From: Flavobacteriaceae bacterium
GTDB taxonomy: Bacteria; Bacteroidota; Bacteroidia; Flavobacteriales; Flavobacteriaceae
Direction: 5' to 3'
DNA: 39,414 nucleotides
NCBI GenBank assembly: GCA_029243165.1
Contig: JAQWSN010000020.1
Coordinates: forward strand, 1 to 39,414
Shown here piece after piece: positions 26,491 through 35,136 of the stretch. The notes beneath the pieces were generated by a model that ran no database searches, was not told the origin of the DNA, and saw only the letters and a program-made list of their open reading frames with translations. Each line of letters starts with the position of its first letter. Position 1 is the stretch's first letter. The position numbers were made by a program, and so were the translations under genes.

Positions 26491-26514
26491 ACTTTTTGGT
26501 CTGATCGGGATTGT

Positions 26515-26522
26515 TATCTTTG
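26515..26522 (+). promoter_or_regulatory. Bacteroidota -7 box for the dual PPIase gene
   Basis: Reads TATCTTTG, an exact TAnnTTTG, 17 nt before the ATG. At the 19 nt spacing the -33 position reads TTT; a TTG lies 16 nt upstream. It makes the PPIase gene independent of recQ. Confidence 0.5.
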
Positions 26523-26539
26523 CCACTTAATTCAGTTCT

Positions 26540-27466
26540 ATGGAAGGTATTTACGCAAAATTTGAAACAACAAAAGGGTCGATTTTATTACAACTTACTT
26601 ACAAAGAAACACCAGGTACAGTGGGGAACTTTGTGAGTTTAGCAGAAGGAAATCAGAAAAATGATCATAAAACTGCGGGAGAACCGTACTACAATGGTCT
26701 GACTTTTCATCGTGTAATTCCAGATTTTATGATCCAAGGCGGATGTCCACAGGGAACCGGTGCCGGCGGACCTGGATATCAGTTTGATGATGAATTTCAT
26801 CCTGAACAAAAGCATGATAAGGCTGGAACACTTTCTATGGCCAATGCTGGACCAGCAACCAACGGAAGTCAATTTTTTATTACTCATGGGCCCACCGCTT
26901 GGCTTGACGGCAAGCATACTGTATTTGGATACGTAGTTGAAGGTCAAGCTATTGTAGATCAAGTAGCACAAGGGGATTCCATAGACTCACTAACCATAGA
27001 GCGTCATGGAGAAGAAGCCTTGCAATGGGATGCATTGAAGGCATTTGAAACATTTAATTCCAGTGGTGAAGAACGAAAAAAAGCTGCGGAGGCAGCTGCT
27101 AAAAAAGCATTGGGTTCATTAACCGATGGCATGGAAAAAACTGCCAGCGGATTGTATTATCAAATCACTAAGGAAGGAAACGGAGCTACTCCAGAAAAAG
27201 GGGCTAAAGTTTCTGTACATTACAAAGGAACTTTAGTAGATGGAACCGTTTTTGACTCTTCCTATCAAAGAGATCAACCTATTGAATTTGCGGTGGGTAT
27301 TGGACAGGTAATACCAGGCTGGGATGAAGGAATCATGCTCTTGAGCAAAGGTGCTGGCGCCCGACTCGTAATTCCGAGTAATCTTGCTTACGGCTCCCAA
27401 GGTGCTGGAGGAGTTATTCCTCCCGATGCAACTCTTATTTTCGATGTGGAACTGGTTAATTTTTAG
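26540..27466 (+). CDS. Cyclophilin-FKBP fusion peptidyl-prolyl isomerase
   Basis: Two unrelated proline-isomerase domains in one 308 aa protein. The cyclophilin domain (about residues 1-160) has [13 protein letters not shown] with the catalytic Arg, [17 protein letters not shown] and [11 protein letters not shown] short charged Ala-rich linker follows (about 170-195, [11 protein letters not shown]). The FKBP domain (about 200-308) has [38 protein letters not shown] and [19 protein letters not shown]. There is no signal peptide, so it is cytoplasmic. Fusions of this kind are known from some flavobacteria and spirochaetes. Its stop overlaps the stop of the convergent thioredoxin-like gene by 3 of 4 shared bases (27463-27466). 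Confidence 0.92.
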   Translation: MEGIYAKFETTKGSILLQLTYKETPGTVGNFVSLAEGNQKNDHKTAGEPYYNGLTFHRVIPDFMIQGGCPQGTGAGGPGYQFDDEFHPEQKHDKAGTLSMANAGPATNGSQFFITHGPTAWLDGKHTVFGYVVEGQAIVDQVAQGDSIDSLTIERHGEEALQWDALKAFETFNSSGEERKKAAEAAAKKALGSLTDGMEKTASGLYYQITKEGNGATPEKGAKVSVHYKGTLVDGTVFDSSYQRDQPIEFAVGIGQVIPGWDEGIMLLSKGAGARLVIPSNLAYGSQGAGGVIPPDATLIFDVELVNF

Positions 27467-28044
27467 GAACGGTCTTCGGGGCTATTTCCTTCCAACCATT
27501 TTATGTTACATCCCATACTGGGATACTGCATCGCAGGGCTGTCTTGTTGATTGAGCATGGCTTGTGTAGCATCATGTAAATCTTTTCCCGTTAGGGGTTG
27601 TTCGTTGCCAGGTCTGGAATCGTCATAACGTCCTCGATAATAAAGATTTAGATCTGCATCAAAAAGATAAAAATCTGGAGTACATGCAGCTTTGTAGGCA
27701 TGTGCTACCTCCTGAGTCTCATCAAACAAATAGGGAAAAGGAAAGTTTTTTTCCTCAGCAAGTTTTTTCATGTGTGTGGGTCCATCTTGAGGATGACTCA
27801 ACAAACTATTGCTGGAAATGGCTATCGTATTGATCCCTTTAATTGAAAGCTCTTTAGCCGATGAAATCAGAGCATCCATCAAATGAATTACATAGGGGCA
27901 ATGATTGCACATAAAAACGATGAGGGTTCCCTTTTTTCCTTTGAGTTCATTTAATGATTCTTTTCTATTCGAAGTCACATTGCTCAATGAAAATGGAGGA
28001 GCTTGAGTTTTTAAAGGGAGCATGTAGGATTCTGTCAATGCCAT
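27463..28044 (-). CDS. Thioredoxin-like (AhpC/TSA-redoxin) family protein
   Basis: Predicted thiol oxidoreductase, 193 aa, cytoplasmic. The thioredoxin fold shows the redox motif in [16 protein letters not shown] (CxxC), preceded by APPFSLSNV and LKGKKGTLI as in peroxiredoxin-type redoxins. [19 protein letters not shown] carries the cis-Pro loop. The C-terminal PSMGCNIKW segment is conserved in this subfamily. Start at 28044 ([10 protein letters not shown]); the frame extends upstream to an ATG at 28206, but that overlaps the divergent tRNA-binding gene and reads as non-coding. The substrate is unknown. Confidence 0.85.
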   Translation of the reverse strand: MALTESYMLPLKTQAPPFSLSNVTSNRKESLNELKGKKGTLIVFMCNHCPYVIHLMDALISSAKELSIKGINTIAISSNSLLSHPQDGPTHMKKLAEEKNFPFPYLFDETQEVAHAYKAACTPDFYLFDADLNLYYRGRYDDSRPGNEQPLTGKDLHDATQAMLNQQDSPAMQYPSMGCNIKWLEGNSPEDRS

Positions 28045-28104
28045 AAAATTGATTTTAAATACTGAATTTAAAAGTAGTATTTTTACACGAATCAAAACAC
28101 ATAC

Positions 28105-28431
28105 ATGATTGATTTTACCACTTTTGAGGAGTTGGATTTTCGAGTAGGAACGGTAGTTAAAGCCGATGACTTCCCCGAAGCGATAAAACCCGCTTATCAG
28201 CTTCAAATTGATTTTGGTCCGTTGGGTATTTTAAATTCTTCGGCTCAGATCACCAAACGTTACAAAAAAGAGGAATTGGTAGGCAGGCAAGTTATTGCCG
28301 TGGTAAACCTTGGGACTAAAAAAATTGCACATTACAAAAGCCAGTGTCTCGTCTTAGGAGCCAAAGACGCCAATGATGTCATTCTTTTAGCTCCTGAAAC
28401 GGAACTGCCAAACGGGCAGCAGATTTTGTAG
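28105..28431 (+). CDS. csaA: tRNA-binding domain protein, CsaA-like
   Basis: A 108 aa single OB-fold protein of the EMAPII/Trbp111 tRNA-binding family. FRVGTVVKADDFPEAIKPAY and the C-terminal SQCLVLGAKDANDVILL match CsaA-type proteins, which bind tRNA and have been described as chaperones that aid export. Divergent from the thioredoxin-like gene with a 60 bp gap that contains only near-consensus -7 boxes. Its TAG lies 1 nt from the stop of the convergent M14 carboxypeptidase. Confidence 0.88.
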   Translation: MIDFTTFEELDFRVGTVVKADDFPEAIKPAYQLQIDFGPLGILNSSAQITKRYKKEELVGRQVIAVVNLGTKKIAHYKSQCLVLGAKDANDVILLAPETELPNGQQIL

Positions 28432-28432
28432 C

Positions 28433-30946
28433 TTACATTTTATCCGAAAGGTAAAGCGCATTGGTGAGGATTCTGTTGGTTCCGTACCAAAAGGCTCTAA
28501 AATTGGTGTTGTCTGTTAAAACAATAACCTTTCCTTTCCCCATAGATTGTGTTTGAAAGGGAACTGTGTTTTTTAACAATTCCAGATTTTCCTCGGAAAC
28601 ATAGCCACTCATTAGGGGGCTATTCGTGTATTGAATGGGATTATTAAAGCTTTGTTTATTGGGTTTGATAAACAGGTTAGTATTCCTGAAAACAGGCAAG
28701 CTTGTGTTTTGAAAACCGAAATTAATCGGGTGACTTCGGTCAATGTTGGTTTTGAAAACCGCGCCACTTGTTAGTTGTGCTCCTGAAAATTTATCCTTGT
28801 TTTCAAAGCTAATGTTTTCGGCCACAAGTTTATTCTCTACAAATTCCAATTCGATAAAATCATTTTCCTTTAACCAACGACTTGTGTAACGATACCCGAT
28901 AAGGGTTCCTCCTGCTTGAACAAATTCTTTTAGTTGTTTAACATGAGTATTGAGTTGGCTTCCAGAATAGCTTGGGATAATAAAGTGAGTGTAACGGCTT
29001 AGGTCAGTTCGGCCCAAATCTCGCGTATCAATTTTAGTGATTGCAATTTGATGTCGAGTATCGAGAAGATGCCAAATTTCGCCAGCATCATAGCTTCGAA
29101 CACCGTCGCCAATCAAAAGGGCGATTTCAGGTTTTTTCACACTAGTAAATTTACGGGAACCCAAGTCAATACCTTCTGCATATCCTGTGTCGGAACTTAA
29201 AACGCTAATGTGGCTAGCCTTTGCACCCTCTTGGAGGAGTGTGTAAAGCTCTTCTTCTGATACCTCTTGATTTTTTACTGGAATCATAAAGGTGCCATAG
29301 TCATAGGGTTTCCCATTCAGAGTAAAAGGTGTCAGGCCTACTTTTACTCGGATGTTATTTTGCTGAAGATGGTTGAGAAGCTTTGGAGTGTAATAGTGTT
29401 GGGGTTCAAACAGATAGGCATACTTAGCTTTTGAAACCACGTTACCTTCTGGGGGTGAAATTGAAGTAATTTCTTCCCCTATCAAGGACGTGCTATTTTC
29501 TATGCTGTGATCGATATTAAAAGCATAGGGTAGGGTCCAAGCAGAGACATCGTAAAATAAACTGTCTCTAAATTTAGACTGTTTGGTAAACATGGCTTGA
29601 ATAAGTTGGTGTTTTTTTTGTTCCAGAGGAATGACCAAACTATTTTGCGGGTTGTATTTCTTTCCATTCCGAACTAGAGTTCCATTGAGTTGATGGATTT
29701 TAATCTTGTGTCGTTGTAGCATTTTGGAAAAGTGGTAGTTCGTTGCAGCATCCTTACCACTACTGTAAACGATTGCTTTTTGTTTGTTTTTTGAGGCAGT
29801 ACTTCGGACATTGGCATAGAAGTTTTTAAAATAATTTAATAACTCCAAGCGCATAGAAATTGCAGCTTTTAGAGTGGAAAATCCAGCAGTTAACTGATTC
29901 CTAATTGTAAAAGGAAACGTGAGTAGTCCGTTGTCGCTTTCCTGAATATGTCCTCTGGAACTCGCTTGTTCAAAAAGAATTCCGATACTTCCATTGACAT
30001 CTGGATAAGTTGAACCTTTTCCATAATAAAAATCATCGTAATCTTCTTCTGAATAATACAGTGATCCTAATTTGTCAAAAGCTTCTACATGGAAGGAACC
30101 AATTTTTTGAGTTAATTTTTGATTCATTTTGGGAGTGAGAGGATTGACACGAGAGGGAATCCCGGGTTGAAAGAAAAAAGTAGCATTGGTACCCATTTCG
30201 TGATGGTCGGTCAAAATATTGGGGAGCCATTTCGTAAAAGTTTTGATTCTCGCTTGAGACTCGGGCAGCTGTGCTGGCAGCCAATCCCGATTCATATCAA
30301 ACCAGTAATGATTGGTTCTTCCTCCGGGCCATACTTCGTGGTATTCTCTGTCGTTAGGATCAGCGGTAAGAGTCTGATTTTTATTGGTATTTGCCCAATA
30401 GGAAAAGCGTTGGAGCCCGTCAGGATTAAAACTTGGATCGAACAGAATAACCAATTCATCCAACATTTTAAGGGTCTCAGGGGCTTCGCTAGCTGCAAGG
30501 TGGTATGCAAGTAACAATCCTGCGTTGGCACCGCTAGGTTCGTTGCCGTGGATAGAAAATCCTTGATAAACAACCAAAGGCTGGCTTTCAATTTCAATTT
30601 GATCTGCACCCGGTTCGGTAAGTGCCATATGGTTTTTTTGTATGTCATCAATACGCTGATAATTCTCAGGGCTTGTAATGGTAAGCAATAAGATGGGTCT
30701 ATCTTCGTAGGTGCGTCCTCTATTTTCAATATGAATCCTATCCGAACTTTCAGCCAGTCGGTACATGTAGTTGACTAACTTGTCATGCGATACATGCCAG
30801 GTGCCTACCTCAAAACCAAGGAGTTCTTTAGGTTGCGGAATGTTTTTATTGTAAGGGTGATCAGAGTCTAAATAATAGTCTAAGGTGACTTGACTAAAGA
30901 GGGAATTGCAAAGCAACAGTCCCAATAGGGAAAATATTTTTTTCAT
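28433..30946 (-). CDS. Secreted M14 family zinc carboxypeptidase
   Basis: Predicted exported metallocarboxypeptidase, 837 aa. Signal peptide MKKIFSLLGLLLCNSLFSQ. The catalytic domain (about residues 50-370) has the zinc motif HGNEPSGANAG (His and Glu), the Arg/Asn region FNPDGLQRFSYWANTN, and a second-His region with TDHHEMGTNATFFFQPG. VNGSIGILFEQAS carries the probable catalytic Glu. A long C-terminal part (about 400-837) contains a class I glutamine-amidotransferase-like sandwich seen in large Bacteroidota M14 proteins (inference from THFIIPSYSG and the surrounding pattern). There is no C-terminal type IX sorting domain. The substrate is unknown, probably environmental peptides. Confidence 0.85.
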   Translation of the reverse strand: MKKIFSLLGLLLCNSLFSQVTLDYYLDSDHPYNKNIPQPKELLGFEVGTWHVSHDKLVNYMYRLAESSDRIHIENRGRTYEDRPILLLTITSPENYQRIDDIQKNHMALTEPGADQIEIESQPLVVYQGFSIHGNEPSGANAGLLLAYHLAASEAPETLKMLDELVILFDPSFNPDGLQRFSYWANTNKNQTLTADPNDREYHEVWPGGRTNHYWFDMNRDWLPAQLPESQARIKTFTKWLPNILTDHHEMGTNATFFFQPGIPSRVNPLTPKMNQKLTQKIGSFHVEAFDKLGSLYYSEEDYDDFYYGKGSTYPDVNGSIGILFEQASSRGHIQESDNGLLTFPFTIRNQLTAGFSTLKAAISMRLELLNYFKNFYANVRSTASKNKQKAIVYSSGKDAATNYHFSKMLQRHKIKIHQLNGTLVRNGKKYNPQNSLVIPLEQKKHQLIQAMFTKQSKFRDSLFYDVSAWTLPYAFNIDHSIENSTSLIGEEITSISPPEGNVVSKAKYAYLFEPQHYYTPKLLNHLQQNNIRVKVGLTPFTLNGKPYDYGTFMIPVKNQEVSEEELYTLLQEGAKASHISVLSSDTGYAEGIDLGSRKFTSVKKPEIALLIGDGVRSYDAGEIWHLLDTRHQIAITKIDTRDLGRTDLSRYTHFIIPSYSGSQLNTHVKQLKEFVQAGGTLIGYRYTSRWLKENDFIELEFVENKLVAENISFENKDKFSGAQLTSGAVFKTNIDRSHPINFGFQNTSLPVFRNTNLFIKPNKQSFNNPIQYTNSPLMSGYVSEENLELLKNTVPFQTQSMGKGKVIVLTDNTNFRAFWYGTNRILTNALYLSDKM

Positions 30947-31043
30947 TTACCAGTTTGTTTTGAACTTCTAAAGTTTCAAAATATTACCAATAAAAAAAAT
31001 TAAATGGGTCTTTTTTTATCTGAAGCCTCTACTAAAAAGTTTT

Positions 31044-31370
31044 TTAGTGCGATTCTGAGTTGATATTGTTTGGCGAATAATCTTTTTGATGTCTTTCGCT
31101 AATCACTTCTTGACCTCTATTTTCAAAAATAAATGAAATGGAATCCTGAAGGTAATTGGTAAAGTTTTCAAAATCTTCTTTGTAAAGGTAGATTTTGTGT
31201 TTTTTGTAATAGTAAGAGCCGTCCTCGTTAGTAAACTTTTTGCTTTCCGTGATGGTCAAATAATAGTCACTAGCTTTAGTTTCTCTTACATCAAAGAAAT
31301 AAGTTCTTCTTCCGGCTCGAAGAATTTTAGAGTAAATTTCTTCAATATTATCATCTTCGTGATCCCTCAT
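31044..31370 (-). CDS. PUR-family (DUF3276) DNA/RNA-binding protein
   Basis: A 108 aa protein of the single-repeat bacterial Pur-alpha type, which binds single-stranded nucleic acid as a dimer. The core reads RRTYFFDVRETKASDYYLTI, then ESKKFTNEDG and KHKIYLYKEDFENFTNYL, a beta-sheet plus helix repeat. The acidic N-terminus and charged C-terminus are disordered in appearance. The stop lies within a small perfect inverted repeat (ACTAAAAA at 31031-31038, TTTTTAGT at 31041-31048). It follows the ABC exporter by 60 bp on the same strand. Its target is unknown. Confidence 0.85.
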   Translation of the reverse strand: MRDHEDDNIEEIYSKILRAGRRTYFFDVRETKASDYYLTITESKKFTNEDGSYYYKKHKIYLYKEDFENFTNYLQDSISFIFENRGQEVISERHQKDYSPNNINSESH

Positions 31371-31430
31371 TTTGTCTAAGTAATTCTTTAATTATCTAAC
31401 AATTTTATTAAAAAAACTAAACAATACCAA

Positions 31431-33185
31431 TTATTTGGAGCTATTGGCCTTTTGAATCTCAAATAATTCCCTGTAATAACCTTCAACTTCAATCAAATCA
31501 GCATGTTGGCCTTGTTGAACAATTTTGCCATTTTTGAAAACAACGATTTGATCGGCGTGTTTTAGTGAGGAAATTCGATGACTGACTATGAGAGTGGTTT
31601 TGTTTTTAGTAAGCGATTTGAGGTGTTTTAAAATCTCTTCTTCTGTATCTGTATCTACAGCTGAAAGGCAATCATCAAATAATAAAATTTGCGGGTCCTT
31701 AATTAAAGCTCTCGCTATGGAAACTCGTTGTATTTGTCCTCCTGAGAGGGTAACCCCACGTTCTCCTAATAGGGTTTTGTAACCTTCTTTAAATTTGACG
31801 ATGTTGTTGTGAACAACCGCTTTTTTTGCGATACTTTGAATGGCTTCGTCAGTAGCATCTGGATTACCAAAACGAATATTGTCTTCGATACTTTCAGAGA
31901 ATAGAAAAGCATTTTGAGGAACATAGCCTATTGCACTTCTCAATTCATCCAGTCGGTATTCTTTTAAATCACGACCGTCTAAAGTGATGGTTCCCTCTGT
32001 TGGATCGTAAAGTCTTAAAAGGGTGTCAAGTAGTGTAGATTTACCAGAACCAATATTGCCAATAATGCCTAAAGTACTTCCTTTGGGAATACTCAAATTC
32101 ACATTGTTTAAAGCGTTGATTCCTGTTTCTGGGTACTTTAAGCTAACATTTTTAAACTCCAAATTGCCAACAATCTTTTGGTCAACCCCTTTCCCAGATT
32201 CGATTTCAGGTTGTTCTTTTAAGAAGGCATTGATTCGTTTTTGTGAGGCTTCTGCTTGTTGTACGATAGAAGTGATCCATCCTACTACTGCAACGGGCCA
32301 GGTTAACATATTTACATAGATAATAAACTCGGCTAATACACCAATTTCTAAAGTTCCTTGGATGTATTGATTTCCCCCTACAAAAATCACAATGAGGTTA
32401 CTACAGCCAATCAATAAAATCATCAGTGGAAAAAACCAAGCTTGAACTTTGACTAAATCCATATTTTTATTGTAGCTCTCAGTGGCCAGCGAATTGAAGT
32501 CTGAAGCAGACTGCATTTGGAGATTGTAAGATTTGATAACTGCAATTCCACTAAAACTTTCTTGTGCAAAAGAGGACATTTTGGATAGCATTTCTTGTAC
32601 CAGAGTACTTTTTTGGTTTATGATTCTACTCAATTTGTAGATCGTAATTGATAAAATGGGTAAAGGGAGCACTGTGTAAAGTGTTAATTCCGGTGCAATA
32701 CTGATCATGTAAGAGATTACAATAATAAATAAAGAAATGGTGTTGATGCTGTACATAAAAGCAGGTCCAACGTACATTCTTACTTTTCCTACATCTTCAC
32801 TAATACGATTCATCAAGTCGCCCGTACGATTGTTTTTGTAAAAACGCTGGGTCAACCTTTGGTAATGCCAAAAGACTTCATTCTTTAAGTCAAATTCTAT
32901 GTAGCGAGACACATTTATTATGGTTTGCCGCATTAAAAAAGTTAAGAATCCAGAGACTAAAGCTGTGCCAACAATAATCAAAATATTGATTAAAAGAATT
33001 TCTTTGATAGCTGAAAAATCACTCTGATCCGATTGAAGATAATTTTCAACGGCTGTTAGGGAATTCCCAATTAAGCGGGGTGTTACCAGTGAAAAAATAC
33101 GTGCTACTACTGTGATCAGGAAACCCAAAAGTAGTTTGGTGCGGTATTTTTTAAAGTATTTATTTAAGTAGCGAAGTTCTTTCAT
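31431..33185 (-). CDS. ABC exporter half-transporter (permease-ATPase fusion)
   Basis: Inner-membrane exporter of the LmrA/MsbA type, 584 aa; works as a dimer. The N-terminal membrane domain has six spans (about residues 15-310). The ATPase domain has Walker A GNIGSGKSTLLD, signature LSGGQIQRVSIARAL and Walker B ILLFDDCLSAVD. The residue after the Walker B Asp is Asp instead of the usual catalytic Glu, a form seen in the degenerate-like partners of some heterodimeric exporters. Start at 33185 (MKELRYLNKYF) rather than 33200, because an exact -7 box covers 33198-33205. The substrate cannot be predicted. Confidence 0.88.
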   Translation of the reverse strand: MKELRYLNKYFKKYRTKLLLGFLITVVARIFSLVTPRLIGNSLTAVENYLQSDQSDFSAIKEILLINILIIVGTALVSGFLTFLMRQTIINVSRYIEFDLKNEVFWHYQRLTQRFYKNNRTGDLMNRISEDVGKVRMYVGPAFMYSINTISLFIIVISYMISIAPELTLYTVLPLPILSITIYKLSRIINQKSTLVQEMLSKMSSFAQESFSGIAVIKSYNLQMQSASDFNSLATESYNKNMDLVKVQAWFFPLMILLIGCSNLIVIFVGGNQYIQGTLEIGVLAEFIIYVNMLTWPVAVVGWITSIVQQAEASQKRINAFLKEQPEIESGKGVDQKIVGNLEFKNVSLKYPETGINALNNVNLSIPKGSTLGIIGNIGSGKSTLLDTLLRLYDPTEGTITLDGRDLKEYRLDELRSAIGYVPQNAFLFSESIEDNIRFGNPDATDEAIQSIAKKAVVHNNIVKFKEGYKTLLGERGVTLSGGQIQRVSIARALIKDPQILLFDDCLSAVDTDTEEEILKHLKSLTKNKTTLIVSHRISSLKHADQIVVFKNGKIVQQGQHADLIEVEGYYRELFEIQKANSSK

Positions 33186-33197
33186 AAAGCGACACGA

Positions 33198-33205
33198 CAA
33201 ATGTA
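33198..33205 (-). promoter_or_regulatory. Bacteroidota -7 box for the ABC exporter
   Basis: The minus strand reads TACATTTG, an exact TAnnTTTG, 12 nt before the ATG at 33185. It overlaps the alternative ATG at 33200 and therefore favours the shorter protein. No TTG at the ideal spacing. Confidence 0.45.
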
Positions 33206-33282
33206 GTCAAATGCCAACGCTTATTAAGAAATGCTTTTCGAAACTTTTTAAATAGTTCCACCCTAGATTCAGTTTATTAAAT

Positions 33283-33290
33283 TAGTTTTG
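33283..33290 (+). promoter_or_regulatory. Bacteroidota -7 box for nusB
   Basis: Reads TAGTTTTG, an exact TAnnTTTG, 20 nt before the nusB ATG. The -33 position is not TTG. Divergent from the ABC exporter promoter about 80 bp away. Confidence 0.55.
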
Positions 33291-33310
33291 CAGCAATAAA
33301 GTTCTGAAAC

Positions 33311-34252
33311 ATGCTCACAAGACGTCATATTCGCATTAAAGTAATGCAATCTGCGTATTCCTTTTCTCATCGAGAAAACAGTAAATTCGAAGACGAAATG
33401 AAGTTTTTCGAAGCCAGTGTTTCCCAGTCTTACGACCTCTATGTTTCTTTACTCGGATTGATAAAATCCTTGATGGATTTCAACGTGGATCAGTTAAAGA
33501 CATACAAAGAACTGGGTTCTGAAGAAGTTAAATTCAAACACCTTAAACACCTTTCTCAAAACAAGGTTTTGTTGATGATTCAAAAACATCCTGTTTTAGA
33601 AAAAAAATTAAAATCAAAAAAAGCCATCCGATGGGATTTAGAGTTTGTTTTTCTAAAGGAACTTCTTGACCGTATTACTACTAATAAGACGTTTGTTGAA
33701 TACCAAAAAATTCCTGATCCTACTTGGGAAGAAGATATTAAATGGTTTGCGAAGTGTTTTAAAAATGATATTGCTGCATCCGATTTTCTGTACGATTTTC
33801 TTGAAGATCAACACCTTACTTGGATTGACGATTTACCTCTGGTAAATACTTTTTTATCCAAAACTTTAAAACAATTGAAGTCAGATCAAATGGGATCTCT
33901 TCCTTTCCCTGAATATTTTAAAAGTGAAGAAGATGTTTTGTTTGGTCGTGAACTACTTGAAAAAGTAATCGCTAATGACGAAAAATTACAATTCGAATTG
34001 GAAGGTAAAACACCCAATTGGGACGCGGATCGTATTGCATTGCTGGATCGTGTTATTTTGAAGATTGCGATTACCGAATTATTGTTTTTCCCAAGCATTC
34101 CTTCCAAAGTTACATTGAACGAATATCTTGAAATTGCCAAAGATTATTCTACACCTAACAGCAATAATTTTGTAAATGGTGTTTTAGATAAATTAGTGAA
34201 AGAATTTGAACAAGAAAATCGATTGAACAAAAGCGGCAGAGGCTTGTTGTAA
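33311..34252 (+). CDS. nusB: Transcription antitermination factor NusB
   Basis: Binds boxA RNA with NusE and supports antitermination of rRNA operons. Length is 313 aa, the long Bacteroidota form; proteobacterial NusB is about 140 aa. The N-terminal helix is LTRRHIRIKVMQSAYSF. The conserved NusB core is in the C-terminal half: WDADRIALLDRVILKIAITE, then LNEYLEIAKDYSTPNSNNFV and NGVLDKL. The middle region (about 60-190) is the phylum-specific extension. The stop codon lies inside a short hairpin followed by a T run, which also overlaps the promoter of the next gene. Confidence 0.93.
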   Translation: MLTRRHIRIKVMQSAYSFSHRENSKFEDEMKFFEASVSQSYDLYVSLLGLIKSLMDFNVDQLKTYKELGSEEVKFKHLKHLSQNKVLLMIQKHPVLEKKLKSKKAIRWDLEFVFLKELLDRITTNKTFVEYQKIPDPTWEEDIKWFAKCFKNDIAASDFLYDFLEDQHLTWIDDLPLVNTFLSKTLKQLKSDQMGSLPFPEYFKSEEDVLFGRELLEKVIANDEKLQFELEGKTPNWDADRIALLDRVILKIAITELLFFPSIPSKVTLNEYLEIAKDYSTPNSNNFVNGVLDKLVKEFEQENRLNKSGRGLL

Positions 34253-34263
34253 CAAGTTTTTTT
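34243..34263 (+). terminator. Hairpin with T run at the nusB stop codon
   Basis: CTTGTT (34243-34248) pairs with AACAAG (34251-34256), followed by seven T. The loop is very small, so the working stem is about five pairs. The nusB TAA (34250-34252) is inside it. Weak terminator; overlaps the -33 region of the downstream promoter. Confidence 0.4.
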
Positions 34264-34273
34264 GTTACTTTTG
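34244..34273 (+). promoter_or_regulatory. Complete Bacteroidota promoter for the DUF1573 lipoprotein
   Basis: TTG at 34244-34246, a 19 nt spacer, then TACTTTTG at 34266-34273: a full TTG-N19-TAnnTTTG. The ATG at 34298 follows by 24 nt. This also rules out the in-frame start at 34262, which would precede the -7 box. Confidence 0.7.
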
Positions 34274-34297
34274 AAAATCACTAAAATATTCGTAATT

Positions 34298-34822
34298 ATG
34301 AAAAAAGCTTTGATATTCACCTTGGCATTTACCTTTGTTATTTTCACAGGTTGTCAGGAGGGTGCAGCGAAAAAAGTAACCAGTTCTAACACTGCGGCTA
34401 CTCCTGCAGCTAAGGCAACTTCGGTTCAAACTTCTTCTGCAAAAACTTCAGGAACTCCTGTTATGACTTTCGACAAAACATCCCATGACTTTGGGGTCAT
34501 TAAAGAGGGTGAAAAAGTAACTACCTCTTTTGGATTCACCAATACGGGTGATGCAGATCTTATTATCGTTGATGCTCGCGGAAGTTGTGGATGTACTGTT
34601 CCAGAATATCCTAAAAACAAACCGATTGCACCTGGAGAGACGGGTTCCATTATGGTAAGTTTTGACTCTAGTAACAAACCCGGTGTACAACAGAAATCGG
34701 TGACATTGTCAGCGAACACCTCTACAGGAAGAGAAATGTTACGAATCAAATCTAACGTTACTCCCGACCCCGTAAAACAACAACAAAGAGAAGCTCAAGC
34801 CAGAGCGCGCCAACAAAACTAA
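34298..34822 (+). CDS. DUF1573 domain lipoprotein
   Basis: A 174 aa exported protein. The signal peptide MKKALIFTLAFTFVIFTGC ends in a lipobox with Cys at about residue 19. A low-complexity Ala/Thr/Ser linker spans about residues 22-55. The DUF1573 immunoglobulin-like domain (about 58-155) has DKTSHDFGVIKEGEKV, FTNTGDADLIIVDARGSCG and PGETGSIMVSFDSSNKPG, an ASH/MSP-type beta-sandwich. The C-terminus is Gln/Arg-rich. Anchored at the inner or outer membrane; no enzyme role is apparent. Placed before yajC, as in other flavobacteria as far as I know. Confidence 0.88.
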   Translation: MKKALIFTLAFTFVIFTGCQEGAAKKVTSSNTAATPAAKATSVQTSSAKTSGTPVMTFDKTSHDFGVIKEGEKVTTSFGFTNTGDADLIIVDARGSCGCTVPEYPKNKPIAPGETGSIMVSFDSSNKPGVQQKSVTLSANTSTGREMLRIKSNVTPDPVKQQQREAQARARQQN

Positions 34823-34833
34823 ACCCACAAATC

Positions 34834-35130
34834 ATGTCAGAAGGTCTTTCAGGTCAATTACCGTTTTTACTCTTAATGCTTGTCGTATTTTTCTTTTTTA
34901 TCATTTTGCCACAACAGCGTAGACAAAAAAAAGAGAAACAATTTATGCGTGACATGAAAAAAGGAGATCGTGTGATCACTAAAAGCGGAATCCATGGGAA
35001 AATCATGGAATTGAACGATAAAGACAATACTTGCATAGTGGAAACCTTAGCTGGAAAACTCAAAATTGAACGCTCTGCGATTTCATTAGAGATGAGTTCA
35101 AAGTTGAATACACCACCAGCAAAAAAGTAA
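34834..35130 (+). CDS. yajC: Preprotein translocase subunit YajC
   Basis: Small accessory protein of the Sec translocon with SecDF. Length is 98 aa. One N-terminal membrane helix (LPFLLLMLVVFFFFIILP) is followed by the basic QQRRQKKEKQFM and the conserved MKKGDRVITKSGIHGKI motif in the cytoplasmic SH3-like part. It starts 11 nt after the DUF1573 gene and is probably co-transcribed with it. A strong terminator follows directly. Confidence 0.93.
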   Translation: MSEGLSGQLPFLLLMLVVFFFFIILPQQRRQKKEKQFMRDMKKGDRVITKSGIHGKIMELNDKDNTCIVETLAGKLKIERSAISLEMSSKLNTPPAKK

Positions 35131-35136
35131 ATCATC

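Noticed and set aside
28045-28206. 54-residue N-terminal extension of the thioredoxin-like protein
   Set aside because: It overlaps the divergent CsaA-like gene, and the family begins near [10 protein letters not shown].
30119-30514. 131-codon plus-strand frame inside the M14 carboxypeptidase gene
   Set aside because: It is a shadow of the well-supported carboxypeptidase on the other strand and has no motifs.
31031-31048. Terminator at the end of the PUR-family gene
   Set aside because: The 8 bp inverted repeat has a 2 nt loop, only A:T-rich arms and no T run directly after it on the minus strand, so it was kept only as a note.
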